Of a stretch of 64,000 bases of DNA, positions 34,760-44,060 are shown piece by piece (position 1 is the stretch's first letter; each line of letters opens with the position of its first letter). The notes beneath the pieces were generated by a model. That model saw only the letters and a list, made by a program, of their open reading frames with translations. It searched no databases and was not told the DNA's origin. A program made the translations under genes and the position numbers. Origin of the DNA: CAJCJE01 sp963818685 (GTDB lineage Bacteria; Actinomycetota; Actinomycetes; Mycobacteriales; Pseudonocardiaceae); contig CAWFTJ010000003.1 of assembly GCA_963818685.1 (NCBI GenBank), positions 744,001 to 808,000 of the forward strand, given 5' to 3'.

Positions 34760-35424
34760 CAGTGGCTCTCCTCAGGTGCCTTGGCCGCCGCCGCGGTGAC
34801 GTCCGCGACCCGGCCGGAAATGATGGCCACGTACACCACGTCGTCGGCCTGGAGCACGGTTTTGGCGGTGGGCAGGATGCCGGTGCCGAACCGCATCAGG
34901 AACGCGACCCGGCAGTCGGTGGCCTCCTGGATCTCCCGAATGGAGTGCCCGACCCAGTTCTCGTGCAACGGCAGCTGCATGATCGCGACGGTGCCGCTCG
35001 GGTCGCGCCACGCGGCGGCGCCGCTGTCCGGCAGCAGGGTGCGCAGGAAACGGTCGGTGGTCCACGGCACCGTCGCCACGGTCGGAATGCCGAGCCGTTC
35101 GTACACGGCGGCCCTGCGCGCATCGTAGATCCGGGCGACCACGTGGTCGACGCCGAACGTCTCGCGCGCGACCCTGGCCGCGATGATGTTGGAGTTGTCG
35201 CCGTTGGACACCGCGGCGAACGCGCTGGCCCGCTCGATGCCGGCCTTGCCGAGCACCTCCCGGTCGAAACCGAGGCCGACCACCTGCTGGCCGTGGAACT
35301 CGGTGCCGAGCCTGCGGAATGACTGCTCGTCCTTGTCGATCACGCTGACCTCGTGGTCCAGGCGCTCCAGCGCCAGCGCGAGCGACGAGCCCACCCGCCC
35401 GCAACCCATGATCACGACGTGCAC
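34759..35424 (-). CDS. TrkA-type potassium uptake regulator (RCK domain), first of a pair
   Basis: A 221-residue RCK protein. The Rossmann motif is VIMGCGRVGSSLALALERLD followed by SVIDKDEQSFRRLG. The TrkA_C domain is near residue 135 (GTVAIMQLPLHENWVGHSIR). The GTG at 35424 follows GAGGAGGCC. It is encoded upstream of, and translationally coupled to, its paralogue, suggesting they form a hetero-octameric gating ring. It is divergent from an APC-family permease gene 196 bases away. Confidence 0.9.
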   Translation of the reverse strand: MHVVIMGCGRVGSSLALALERLDHEVSVIDKDEQSFRRLGTEFHGQQVVGLGFDREVLGKAGIERASAFAAVSNGDNSNIIAARVARETFGVDHVVARIYDARRAAVYERLGIPTVATVPWTTDRFLRTLLPDSGAAAWRDPSGTVAIMQLPLHENWVGHSIREIQEATDCRVAFLMRFGTGILPTAKTVLQADDVVYVAIISGRVADVTAAAAKAPEESH

Positions 35425-35607
35425 CAACGGCCTCCTCTGCGATGGTTCGCAGACGGTATCGAACACCACACGCAACGGCTGTGCGGCCGCGCCCCCAAAA
35501 GGAGACGCGGATCACTGCCCTGAACGTACCCCGGTCAGCGCGGATGCCGCAGGACTCGCGGTCGAGGTGAATTCGCCGGGCGCACACCGCGCTGGCGCCG
35601 GGGCGCC

Positions 35608-35613
35608 TAACCT
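35608..35613 (+). promoter_or_regulatory. -10 element of a probably leaderless permease mRNA
   Basis: TAACCT ends seven bases before the GTG start codon of the permease gene, the spacing at which transcription starts on the G of GTG. No Shine-Dalgarno sequence precedes the GTG. Confidence 0.5.
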
Positions 35614-35620
35614 GTGCGCC

Positions 35621-37657
35621 GTGCCCAAGTTGACGACCGCGGCGAAGCGGCTGCTGGTTGGTAGGCCCGTCGCAAGCGACCGGCTGGCCCACACACTGCT
35701 GCCCAAGCGCATCGCCCTACCGGTGTTCGCCTCCGACGCCCTGTCCAGCGTCGCGTACGCGCCGGAGGAGATCTTCCGGACGTTGAGCGTCGCCGGCCTT
35801 TCCGCGTACGCGTTCGCGCCGTGGATCGGTGCGGTCGTGGCCATCGTCATGCTCACGGTGGTCGCGTCCTACCGGCAGAACGTGCACGCCTATCCGAGCG
35901 GCGGCGGTGACTACGAGGTCGCCACCACCAACCTCGGCGGTCGCTTCGGCCTGACCGTGGCCAGCGCGCTGCTGGTGGACTACGTGCTCACCGTGGCCGT
36001 GTCGACCTCGTCCGGCATCGCCAACATCGGCTCGGCCATCCCGTTCATCGCCCAGCACCAGCTGCTGTGCTGCCTTGTCGTGCTGGCCCTGCTGACCGCG
36101 GCGAACCTGCGTGGCATCCGCGAGTCGGGCGCCGCGTTCGCCATTCCGACCTACGGCTTCATGATCGGCGTGTTCGGCATGGTCGTCTGGGGCGTTGTCC
36201 GGGCGCTGAGCGGGGCGGACCTGCGAGCCGAAAGCGCCGGTTTCCACCTTGCCGCTTCGGACACCTCACTGGTCGGCGTCGCGTTCGCGTTCCTGATCCT
36301 GCGCTCGTTCTCCTCCGGCTGTGCCGCGCTGACCGGTGTCGAGGCGATCAGCAACGGCGTGCCGGCCTTCCGCAAGCCCAAGTCGAAGAACGCGGCGACC
36401 ACGCTGCTGCTGATGGGCACCATCGCGGTCTGCATGTTCATCGGCATCATCATCCTGGCCCGGCTGACCCACGTGAACTTCGCGGACGACCCGGCCACCC
36501 AGCTGATCGGCGCGCCAGCCGGCTACCAGCAGAAGACGATCATCGCGCAGATCGCCGCGTCGGTGTTCAGCAATTTCCCGCCCGCCTTCTACTACGTTTC
36601 CTTCGTCACCGGCATCATCCTGGTGCTGGCCGCGAACACCGCGTTCAACGGTTTCCCCGTGCTCGGCTCGATCCTCGCCCAGGACCGCTACCTGCCGCGT
36701 CAGCTGCACACCAGGGGCGACCGGCTCGCCTACAGCAACGGCATCCTGTTCCTCGCGGTCTTCGCCGGCGTGCTGATCATCGCGTTCAACGGCGACGCGA
36801 CCCGGCTGATCCAGCTCTACATCGTCGGCGTCTTCGTGTCGTTCAACTGTAGCCAGGCCGGCATGATCCGGCACTGGAACCGGTTGCTGCGCACCGAGAA
36901 GGACCCGGCGACCCGCCGCAGGATGCGCCGCTCGCAGACCATCAACGCGATCGGCCTCATCTGCACCGCGATCGTGCTGGTGATCGTGGTGATCACCAAG
37001 TTCCTGGCCGGCGCGTGGATCGCCATCGCGGCCATGGTCGCGTTCTTCATCGTCATGACCGCGATCCGGCGGCACTACGACCACGTTGCCGAGGAACTGG
37101 CCACCAGCGACGAGCAGGCCCTGCTGCCCGCGCGCAACCACGCGGTCGTGCTGGTGTCCAAGCTGCACCTGCCGACCATGCGCGCGCTCGCCTACGCCAA
37201 GGCGACCCGGCCGGACACGCTCGTCGCGGTGACCGTGAACGTGGACGAGGCCGACACCAAAGCCCTGTTGGCGCAATGGGAGGAGCGCAACTTCAAGGTG
37301 CCGCTGACCGTGGTCGAGTCGCCGTACCGGGAGATCACCCGGCCGGTGCTGGACTTCGTGCGCAGGCTGCGCAAGGACAATCCGCGCGACGTGGTCACCG
37401 TGTTCATTCCGGAATACGTGGTCGGCCACTGGTGGGAACAGTTGCTGCACAACCAGAGCGCGTTGCGGCTCAAGGGCAGGCTGCTCTACCAGCCGGGGGT
37501 GATGGTGACCAGCGTGCCGTGGCAGTTGGCGTCCTCGGCGAAGTCGTGGGAGCGAGCCAAGCGGTCCCGCAGGCGCAACCTGCTCACCGCGCCCGGTGCG
37601 GTTCGGCGCGGCCTTGAGCCCAAGCCGGCCAAGCAGTCCGTGGACCAGACCAAGTGA
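35621..37657 (+). CDS. APC-superfamily amino acid/potassium permease
   Basis: A 678-residue transporter. After VPKLTTAAKRLLVGRPVASD comes LPVFASDALSSVAYAPEEIF, the signature of the KUP/APC-like subfamily (YdaO/KimA-like). About twelve transmembrane segments extend to residue ~490, with YPSGGGDYEVATTNLGGRFG early and SCSQAGMIRHW-like loops later. The C-terminal ~190 residues form a cytoplasmic domain (VVLVSKLHLPTMRALAYAKA). Potassium transport is attractive because two Trk-type regulators are encoded divergently, but amino acid transport is also possible. It overlaps the methyltransferase start by four bases (GTGA). From memory it is Rv2690c-like. Confidence 0.85.
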   Translation: MPKLTTAAKRLLVGRPVASDRLAHTLLPKRIALPVFASDALSSVAYAPEEIFRTLSVAGLSAYAFAPWIGAVVAIVMLTVVASYRQNVHAYPSGGGDYEVATTNLGGRFGLTVASALLVDYVLTVAVSTSSGIANIGSAIPFIAQHQLLCCLVVLALLTAANLRGIRESGAAFAIPTYGFMIGVFGMVVWGVVRALSGADLRAESAGFHLAASDTSLVGVAFAFLILRSFSSGCAALTGVEAISNGVPAFRKPKSKNAATTLLLMGTIAVCMFIGIIILARLTHVNFADDPATQLIGAPAGYQQKTIIAQIAASVFSNFPPAFYYVSFVTGIILVLAANTAFNGFPVLGSILAQDRYLPRQLHTRGDRLAYSNGILFLAVFAGVLIIAFNGDATRLIQLYIVGVFVSFNCSQAGMIRHWNRLLRTEKDPATRRRMRRSQTINAIGLICTAIVLVIVVITKFLAGAWIAIAAMVAFFIVMTAIRRHYDHVAEELATSDEQALLPARNHAVVLVSKLHLPTMRALAYAKATRPDTLVAVTVNVDEADTKALLAQWEERNFKVPLTVVESPYREITRPVLDFVRRLRKDNPRDVVTVFIPEYVVGHWWEQLLHNQSALRLKGRLLYQPGVMVTSVPWQLASSAKSWERAKRSRRRNLLTAPGAVRRGLEPKPAKQSVDQTK

Positions 37658-38883
37658 ACTGGACGGGCGACCGGTTCGAGGTCGAGGTCGGCGCGGTCGC
37701 GCACGGCGGGCACTGCGTCGCTCGCTACGACGGCCGGGTGCTGTTCGTCCGGCACGCACTGCCCGGCGAGCGGGTGACCGTCGAGGTGACCGAGGACAAG
37801 GGCGGCTCGTTCTGCCGCGCGGACGCGATCGAGATCCTCACGCCATCGCCGGACCGGGTCGAACCGCCCTGCGCGCTGGCCAGGCCGGGCGGGTGCGGCG
37901 GCTGTGACTGGCAACACGCGACCCCTGCCGCCCAACGGGCGCTGAAGGCGTTCGTGGTGGCCGAGCAGCTGCACAGGCTGGCCGGGCTGGACGTCGAGGT
38001 CGAGGTGGAGGAGCTGCCCGGCGGCCCGTTGGGCTGGCGGACCCGGCAGCGGCTGGCCGTCGACAAGGCGGGACGCGCCGGCCTGCGCGCGCACCGCAGC
38101 CACCGGGTACTGCCGCTCGCCGAGAACGGCGGCTGCCCGATCTCGGTGCCGGAGCTGTTCGGCGACGTGCTGGACACCGCGCAGCAGCCCGACACCGAAC
38201 TGGACGTGGTGCTCGACGACACCGGCCGACGCCACGTCGCGAGCCTGCAACCGGTGCCGAACCGTCCGCGCACGTACCGCACGCACTGGCTGACCGGCGG
38301 CACCGCGGCCCAACGAGCCGTTGGCCGCGACTGGTCGCTGCACGCGGACGGCTTCTGGCAGGTGCACCCGGCCGCCGCGCAAACGCTCGCGGACGTGGTG
38401 GCCGAGTACGCGGCGGTGCCGGAGGGCGGCAGCGCCTGGGACCTCTACGGCGGTGTCGGCCTGTTCGCGGCGGTGCTGGCCGAGCAGGCCGGACCGGACG
38501 GATCGGTGCTGCTGGTCGAGTCGGTGGCGAGCGCGGTCGACGACGCCCGGCGCAACCTCGCCGACCTGCCCCGGGTGCGTTTTCTCACCGGTCGCGTGGA
38601 ACGCGTTCTGGTGGACGGCACCGACCTTGGCGCCGGCGGCGAGGACGTCGAACCGGACGTCGTCGTGCTCGACCCGCCGCGCAAGGGAGCGGGCCGCACG
38701 GTCGTGGACGCGATCGCGAACGAACTGCCGCTGAGGGTGGTCTATGTCGCCTGCGACCCGGCCGCGCTCGCTCGTGACCTCGCCTGCTTCGCTGAACACG
38801 GTTACCAGCTCGCGGCGTTGCGTGCGTTCGACGCGTTTCCCATGACGCATCACGTCGAATGTGTCGCCCTCATCCAGAGGTAG
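37654..38883 (+). CDS. TrmA/RlmD-family RNA (uracil-C5)-methyltransferase
   Basis: A 409-residue class I SAM-dependent RNA methyltransferase. An N-terminal TRAM domain (VEVGAVAHGGHCVARYDGRV) is followed by a cysteine cluster LARPGGCGGCDWQHA for a 4Fe-4S centre. SAM-binding motifs are WDLYGGVGLFAAVLAEQAG and VVLDPPRKGAGR. The catalytic Cys is in VVYVACDPAALARDLACF, and the C-terminal Glu region is HHVECVALIQR. It methylates C5 of a uridine in rRNA or tRNA; which one cannot be told. GTGA overlap with the permease stop indicates translational coupling. It corresponds to Rv2689c (from memory). Confidence 0.9.
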   Translation: MNWTGDRFEVEVGAVAHGGHCVARYDGRVLFVRHALPGERVTVEVTEDKGGSFCRADAIEILTPSPDRVEPPCALARPGGCGGCDWQHATPAAQRALKAFVVAEQLHRLAGLDVEVEVEELPGGPLGWRTRQRLAVDKAGRAGLRAHRSHRVLPLAENGGCPISVPELFGDVLDTAQQPDTELDVVLDDTGRRHVASLQPVPNRPRTYRTHWLTGGTAAQRAVGRDWSLHADGFWQVHPAAAQTLADVVAEYAAVPEGGSAWDLYGGVGLFAAVLAEQAGPDGSVLLVESVASAVDDARRNLADLPRVRFLTGRVERVLVDGTDLGAGGEDVEPDVVVLDPPRKGAGRTVVDAIANELPLRVVYVACDPAALARDLACFAEHGYQLAALRAFDAFPMTHHVECVALIQR

Positions 38884-39053
38884 TACAGGCACCCGGCCAA
38901 GTCAGTGACCTGGTTCACCAGCGCGACTCGTCCGGGTGTCCATGGCGGGTCGGTAAGTTGGGACGATCGGTCGTTGCGTCAGCCGGCTGTCCGATCGGTG
39001 CCTAGACTGATCGCCAGTCGGAAGAAGCAATCGAACTTCAGGCGAGGTGAGCG

Positions 39054-41022
39054 GTGGCGTTGCTGGATTCCGTGCATGGACCGGACGATCTCAAGCGGTT
39101 GGACCACGAGGAACTCGCCAGGCTGGCGGATGAGATCAGGTCGTTCCTGGTCGCGAAGGTCTCCAGGACGGGTGGGCATCTCGGGCCGAACCTCGGCGTC
39201 GTCGAGCTGACCATGGCGCTGCACCGCGTCTTCGACTCCCCGCACGACGCGATCCTGTGGGACGTCGGTCACCAGGCGTACGTGCACAAGATCCTCACCG
39301 GCCGCCAAGACGGCTTCGACGCGTCTGCGCCAGCGCGGACGGCCTGTCCGGCTACCCGAGCCGCGCCGAGAGCGAGCACGACTTCATCGAGAACAGCCAC
39401 GCATCAACCGGCCTGTCCTACGCGGACGGCCTCGCCAAGGCGTTCCAGCTCTCCGGCGCGCGCAGGCACGTCGTCGTCGTCGTCGGCGACGGCGCGCTGA
39501 CCGGCGGCATGTGCTGGGAGGCCATCAACAACATCGCCGCCGACCCGACCCGGCCGGTGGTGATCGTGGTCAACGACAACGGCCGGTCCTACTCGCCGAC
39601 CATCGGCGGCCTCGCCGACCACCTCGCCTCGCTGCGCCTGCGTCCTGGCTACGAACGCGCCCTTGAGGGTGGCAAGCGCGCGCTGCTCGGCACGCCCGTC
39701 GTCGGCAAACCCCTGTACGCGGCGCTGCACGCGGCCAAGCGCGGCCTGAAGGACGCGCTGAGCCCGCAGGGCATGTTCGAGGACCTCGGCCTGAAGTACA
39801 TGGGCCCGGTCGACGGGCACGACGTCGCCGTGCTGGAGTCGGCGTTGCAGCGCGCCAAGGAGTTCGGCGGGCCGGTCATCGTGCACGCGGTCACCCGCAA
39901 GGGCAACGGCTACCCGCCCGCGGAGAACGACGAAGCCGACCAGATGCACCAGACCGACCCGATGGACCCGGCGACCGGCGCGCCGACCAAGGCCAAGAAG
40001 CGCGGCTGGACCTCGGTCTTCGCCGAGGAACTCGTGCGCATCGGCGCGGAGCGGCCGGACGTGGTGGCCATCACCGCCGCGATGCTCAACTCGACCGGCC
40101 TCGGCAAGTTCGCTGCCGAGTTCCCCGAGCGCACGTTCGACGTGGGCATCGCCGAGCAGCACGCGGTCACCTCGGCAGCCGGCATGGCCATGGGCGGCCT
40201 GCACCCGGTCGTGGCGATCTACTCGACGTTCCTCAACCGCGCGTTCGACCAGGTGCTGATGGACGTGGCGCTGCACAAGCAGCCGGTCACGCTGGTCCTG
40301 GACCGCGCCGGCATCACCGGACCGGACGGCCCGAGCCACCACGGCATGTGGGATGTGTCGATCCTCGGCCTGGTGCCCGGCATCCACGTCGCGTGCCCGC
40401 GGGACGCGGCCACGCCTGCGCGAGGAGCTGCGCGAGGCGGTCGCCATCGACGACGGCCCGTCGGCGCTGCGCTTCCCGCGCGGCGGCGTGATCGAGTCGG
40501 TGCCCGCCGTCGAGCGCGTCGGCACCGTGGACGTGCTGCGCAAGCCAGCCGACAGCGAGGGAAGGACGTGCTGCTGATCGCGGTCGGCGCGTTCGGTGAA
40601 CTGGGCAAGGCGGCCGCGGAGCGCCTCGCCGACCAGGGCATCGGCGTCACCGTTGTCGACCCGCGCTGGGTCGTGCCGGTGCCGAACGGACCTGCTCGAC
40701 GCTGATCGACGAGCACCGACTGGTCGCCACCGTCGAGGACAGCGGCCGGCACGGCGGGTTCGGCTGGGCGCTGGCCGCACTGCTGCGCGACAGCGGCAAC
40801 ACGACCCCGCTGCTGGACCTCGGTGTGCCGCAACGGTTCATCGCGCCGGGCACCCGCGACGAGGTGCTGTCCGCGATCGGCCTCACCGCGCAGGACGTGG
40901 CAAGGCGGATCACCGAATGGGCGGCCGATCACCTCGGCGAGGTCCGCACCGCAGCCGACGACGAGGAACCAGCCGTGTCCGCATTGGATCTCAATCAGGA
41001 AGCGGACGGCTCCGACGGCTGA
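39054..41022 (+). pseudogene. dxs: 1-deoxy-D-xylulose-5-phosphate synthase with multiple frame breaks
   Basis: All parts of Dxs are present, but in changing frames. Segment 1 (39054-39320) has VSRTGGHLGPNLGVVELTMA. Segment 2 (about 39338-40408) has the thiamine-diphosphate motif VVGDGALTGGMCWEAINN and FDVGIAEQHAVTSAAGMAMG. Segment 3 (40410-40557) has RLREELREAVAIDDGPSALR, segment 4 (40562-40687) DVLLIAVGAFGELGKAAAER, and segment 5 (40701-41022) LIDEHRLVATVEDSGRHGGF. Restoring six single bases gives an uninterrupted protein of about 655 residues: two extra in 39321-39338, one extra near 40409, one missing near 40559, two extra in 40688-40700. Dxs makes the first MEP-pathway intermediate, normally essential; so this is either sequence error or one of two copies. 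Confidence 0.85.
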
Positions 41023-41194
41023 AAATCGCTCGATAAGGGCTGATCCGCGACCTAACCTGAAGGTGCTCCATCTGACCGGTTGAGGTGAAACCGGGGGAGA
41101 AGGGCGATTGCGTGCTGGAGCGCGGTCGCCATCGTCACTGCGGGTATTCGTGCCCCTCCACCGTCCTATTCGGCATTTGTGGCACGGTGGAGGG

Positions 41195-41905
41195 GTGCGG
41201 ATTCTGGTAGTCGAAGACGAAGAGCCCCTGGCCGAGGCGATCGCGCGCGGCCTGCGGCGCGAAGGAATGGCCGTCGACGTCGCCCTGGACGGCGATTCCG
41301 GTCATGAGAAGGTGACCGTCACCCGATACGACGTTGTGGTCCTCGACCGGGATTTGCCCGGGATGTCCGGTGACCAGCTGTGCCGGGAAATCGTGTCCTC
41401 CGGCGCGCTGAGCCGCGTGATCATGCTCACCGCCAGTGACGCGGTCTCCGATCGGGTCGAAGGGCTCTCCCTCGGCGCCGACGACTACCTTGCCAAGCCG
41501 TTCGCGTTCCCCGAACTGGTCGCCAGGGTCCGCGCGCTCGCCCGCCGCTCCACCCCGGCCACCCCGCCCGTGCTCACCGCAGGCGACGTCGAACTCGACC
41601 CTGCCAAGCGCACCGTCACCCGCGCGGGGCGACCGGTCGAGCTGACCCGCAAGGAGTTCGGCGTGCTTGAGGTGCTGCTTGCCGCGGGCGGATCCGTGGT
41701 CAGCAGCGAGGAACTACTCGAACGCGTCTGGGACGAGAACGCCGACCCGTTCACCACGACCGTCCGGGTCACCGTGATGACCCTGCGCAAGAAACTCGGC
41801 GAACCCGGACTGATCGACACCGTGGTCGGCTCGGGTTACCGGGTTCCGGTGACCGGCGGCGACCCGGCCGGTACGGGAGCGGGGGCTGGCAGCGGCGTTG
41901 ACTGA
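41195..41905 (+). CDS. OmpR/PhoB-family response regulator
   Basis: A 236-residue two-component regulator. The receiver domain starts VRILVVEDEEPLAEAIARGL with acidic residues EDE; the phospho-Asp is in VVVLDRDLPGMSGDQL near residue 51, and the switch Lys is in DYLAKPFAFPEL. The winged-helix domain ends VTVMTLRKKLGEPGLIDTVV and GSGYRV. The GTG at 41195 directly follows GGAGGG, a short spacing. It overlaps the sensor kinase start by eight bases. The regulon cannot be deduced. Confidence 0.9.
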   Translation: MRILVVEDEEPLAEAIARGLRREGMAVDVALDGDSGHEKVTVTRYDVVVLDRDLPGMSGDQLCREIVSSGALSRVIMLTASDAVSDRVEGLSLGADDYLAKPFAFPELVARVRALARRSTPATPPVLTAGDVELDPAKRTVTRAGRPVELTRKEFGVLEVLLAAGGSVVSSEELLERVWDENADPFTTTVRVTVMTLRKKLGEPGLIDTVVGSGYRVPVTGGDPAGTGAGAGSGVD

Positions 41906-43079
41906 CACGGGTCTGCTGCACCTGGCGTCCCGGCCGACCGCACCGCGACCGCGTGGCCGGGGACCCGGTCTGCGGCTGCGCCTGACCCTGCTGGCCACCT
42001 GCCTCACCGCGGGCGTCAGCGCCGCGCTGCTCTGGCTCGGCTGGCTGCTGGTCGGCTCGGTCGTGACCGCCGTCCCGGAACTGCCGCCCGGCAGCTCCGT
42101 GCGCTTCCAGGGCGTCGACGTGCCGGCCGAGCAGCTGGCCAGCGCGTTGCAGGCCAACGCCCAGGACAAGGTGCTCCAGTACGGCTCGGCCGCCTTCCTG
42201 TGCGTCGTGCTGGCCGCCGCCGTGCTCGCCTGGGCACTGACCGGTCGGTTGCTGCGGCCGTTGCAGGAGGTCACCGCGACCGCGCGGCGACTGTCCGCCG
42301 AGTCGCTCGGCGAACGCATCGACCTGCGCGGCCCGCGCGACGAGGTCGCCGAACTCGCCGACACCTTCAACGCCATGCTCGACCGGTTGCAGTCCACGTT
42401 CGAGGCGCAGCGTCGGTTCGTGGCCAACGCCAGCCACGAACTGCGCACCCCGCTCTCGGTCATCCGCACCGAGCTGGACGTCACCCTCGCCGACCAGGAC
42501 GCGGACGTCGCCGAACTGCGCCGCATGGCGGCCGTGGTGAGCAGGGCCGTGCTGCGCGCAAGCCAACTCGTCGAGGCGCTGCTGCTGCTCGCCCGCACCG
42601 ACGGCACCGGCCTTGCCGTCCGCGAACCCGTCGACCTCGCCGCGCTGGTCGCCTCCGCCTGGGAAGCCGTCCACGCCGACGCGGCCGAACGCGGCCTGCG
42701 CACGGCCTTCCACACCGCCCCCGCCTATGCCGTGGGCGACCCGGCCCTGCTCGAACGCGTCGCAGGCAACCTGCTGGAGAACGCGGTGCGGCACAACGTC
42801 CCCGACGGCTGGATCGAGGTGCACACCGAACCGGTGCAGGGCGAATGGTCGGAGCTGAGGGTCAGCTCGTCCGGCCACCTGCTGCCCACCGACCGCGTCA
42901 CCGAACTGTTCGAACCGTTCCGCCGCGGCGGCGTCGACCGCACCGCGCAGACCGGCACCGGCCTCGGCCTTTCCATCGTCCGCGCGGTGGTGTCCGCGCA
43001 CGGCGGCCAGCTCTACGCCGACCACGCCGCCGACGGCGGCCTCGCCGTCACCGTCCGCCTCCCAGCCGGGATACTGTAG
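41898..43079 (+). CDS. two-component sensor histidine kinase
   Basis: A 393-residue sensor kinase. Two transmembrane helices (LRLTLLATCLTAGVSAALLW and the segment around AAFLCVVLAAAVLAWAL) flank an outer loop of about 50 residues. HAMP linker RLLRPLQEVTATARRLSAES, the H-box FVANASHELRTPLSVIRTEL with phospho-His, N-box LLENAVRHNVPDG and G-box TGTGLGLSIVRAVVSAHGG follow. The TTG start (41898) overlaps the regulator stop within TTGACTGA, so the pair is translationally coupled. With such a small outer loop it may sense the membrane itself. Confidence 0.9.
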   Translation: MTDTGLLHLASRPTAPRPRGRGPGLRLRLTLLATCLTAGVSAALLWLGWLLVGSVVTAVPELPPGSSVRFQGVDVPAEQLASALQANAQDKVLQYGSAAFLCVVLAAAVLAWALTGRLLRPLQEVTATARRLSAESLGERIDLRGPRDEVAELADTFNAMLDRLQSTFEAQRRFVANASHELRTPLSVIRTELDVTLADQDADVAELRRMAAVVSRAVLRASQLVEALLLLARTDGTGLAVREPVDLAALVASAWEAVHADAAERGLRTAFHTAPAYAVGDPALLERVAGNLLENAVRHNVPDGWIEVHTEPVQGEWSELRVSSSGHLLPTDRVTELFEPFRRGGVDRTAQTGTGLGLSIVRAVVSAHGGQLYADHAADGGLAVTVRLPAGIL

Positions 43080-43087
43080 TACTGCCT

Positions 43088-43109
43088 GGGAGCGATCGAC
43101 ATCGCTCCC
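43088..43109. terminator. terminator of the two-component operon
   Basis: GGGAGCGAT and ATCGCTCCC pair around a CGAC loop, eight bases past the kinase stop, between convergent units. Confidence 0.75.
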
Positions 43110-43192
43110 GCGTGGACATCCGAAGCCAGGGCGTCGCCGTCGGCGGTAGCAGCGGGTCTGTCCCGGCTGTAGGAGTCGGGCGTAGAGCGTCA

Positions 43193-43946
43193 CTACTCGT
43201 CGGCGTCAGATAGTCCGTCGAGATAGGCGCCAATGATACCGGGAATTTGGTTCTCGATCGGGTCACCAGCCAACGCTTCCACAGCCATCCGGGTACCCGC
43301 CGTGCGGGCGCCACCAAAAAGCGCGTGCAGCTGCGAGAGACCTTTCCTGGTGACTCCGGCCGTGCGTCCATCGGCAAGGAGAGCCCGGAACCGTGCGGCC
43401 ACCTCATTTGGGTCGGTGGCCATCATGAGCCGAACAATGTCACCAGAGTCTTTATTGTCAAGCCGCCGTGACCCGGATTCCATACCGCGCTGCGCAATCT
43501 TGTAAGCCTTGGCAACGAGGAGCGCGGCAGGGCCAGCGACCCGGACACGTAGGACGCGGTGGCCAGGGGCGTCCAGTGGTTTGAGACTGGGCACGTCCAT
43601 GAGATCTGCGTCGAGGAGCGTAGCTTCGAGCCCGTCGACCTGACGCGCAGAGCGGCGGTCGTGCGGGGGAATTTCGGGACTGCGCCGACGTGGGTTGCCG
43701 GCGACGGCCTGGGGCACAAGAAGGTCCACTGCGATGTCAGCGGTTACGTCACCGACGCGCCGGGACGTGTACCACTGCCCTGGTTGCTGGTGGCGCACGA
43801 AACCCGCTGCCGTGAGCGCGTCCTCGATGAGGGGAGGATGGGTCAAGTGGGCGGGATCAATGCTGAGGTCCGCGTCGCTGGTGAAAATCGGAACGGTCAG
43901 ATCGACCTCCACGCTACGCAGGTAAACCGCGTGGGCACCCACAATG
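43193..43946 (-). pseudogene. nucleotidyltransferase-like (AbiEii-type) protein, cut off at the IS edge
   Basis: About 250 residues remain. The reading frame runs unbroken into the inverted repeat of the insertion sequence at 43947, and the first residues (IVGAHAVYLRSVEVDL, then FTSDADLSIDP) look like the middle of the first domain of nucleotidyltransferase-fold proteins, whose active site has paired Asp residues (DAD). Later parts include AADIAVDLLVP-like sequence (TADIAVDLLVPQAVAG) and VAGPAALLVAKAYKIAQRG. A GTG at 43942 could start translation, but upstream family residues are missing. The true N-terminus was probably removed by the insertion. The family assignment is tentative. Confidence 0.55.
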
Positions 43947-43965
43947 GCACGGTCGTTTCAAGATC
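43947..43965 (+). repeat. left terminal inverted repeat of the IS
   Basis: GCACGGTCGTTTCAAGATC, exact reverse complement of 45106-45124. Confidence 0.85.
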
Positions 43966-44060
43966 GGCTTTTGTGCTGATCGGCGGCCTACGCGGCGAAC
44001 CTGACATATGTTGACCAAGTGTGGCGTGTCGCCGGCCCGGACAGGACGAAGCTCCGGTAG

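Noticed and set aside
36266..37759. 497-codon minus-strand frame over the permease gene.
   Set aside because: Arg/His/Asp-rich shadow of the permease without any domain.
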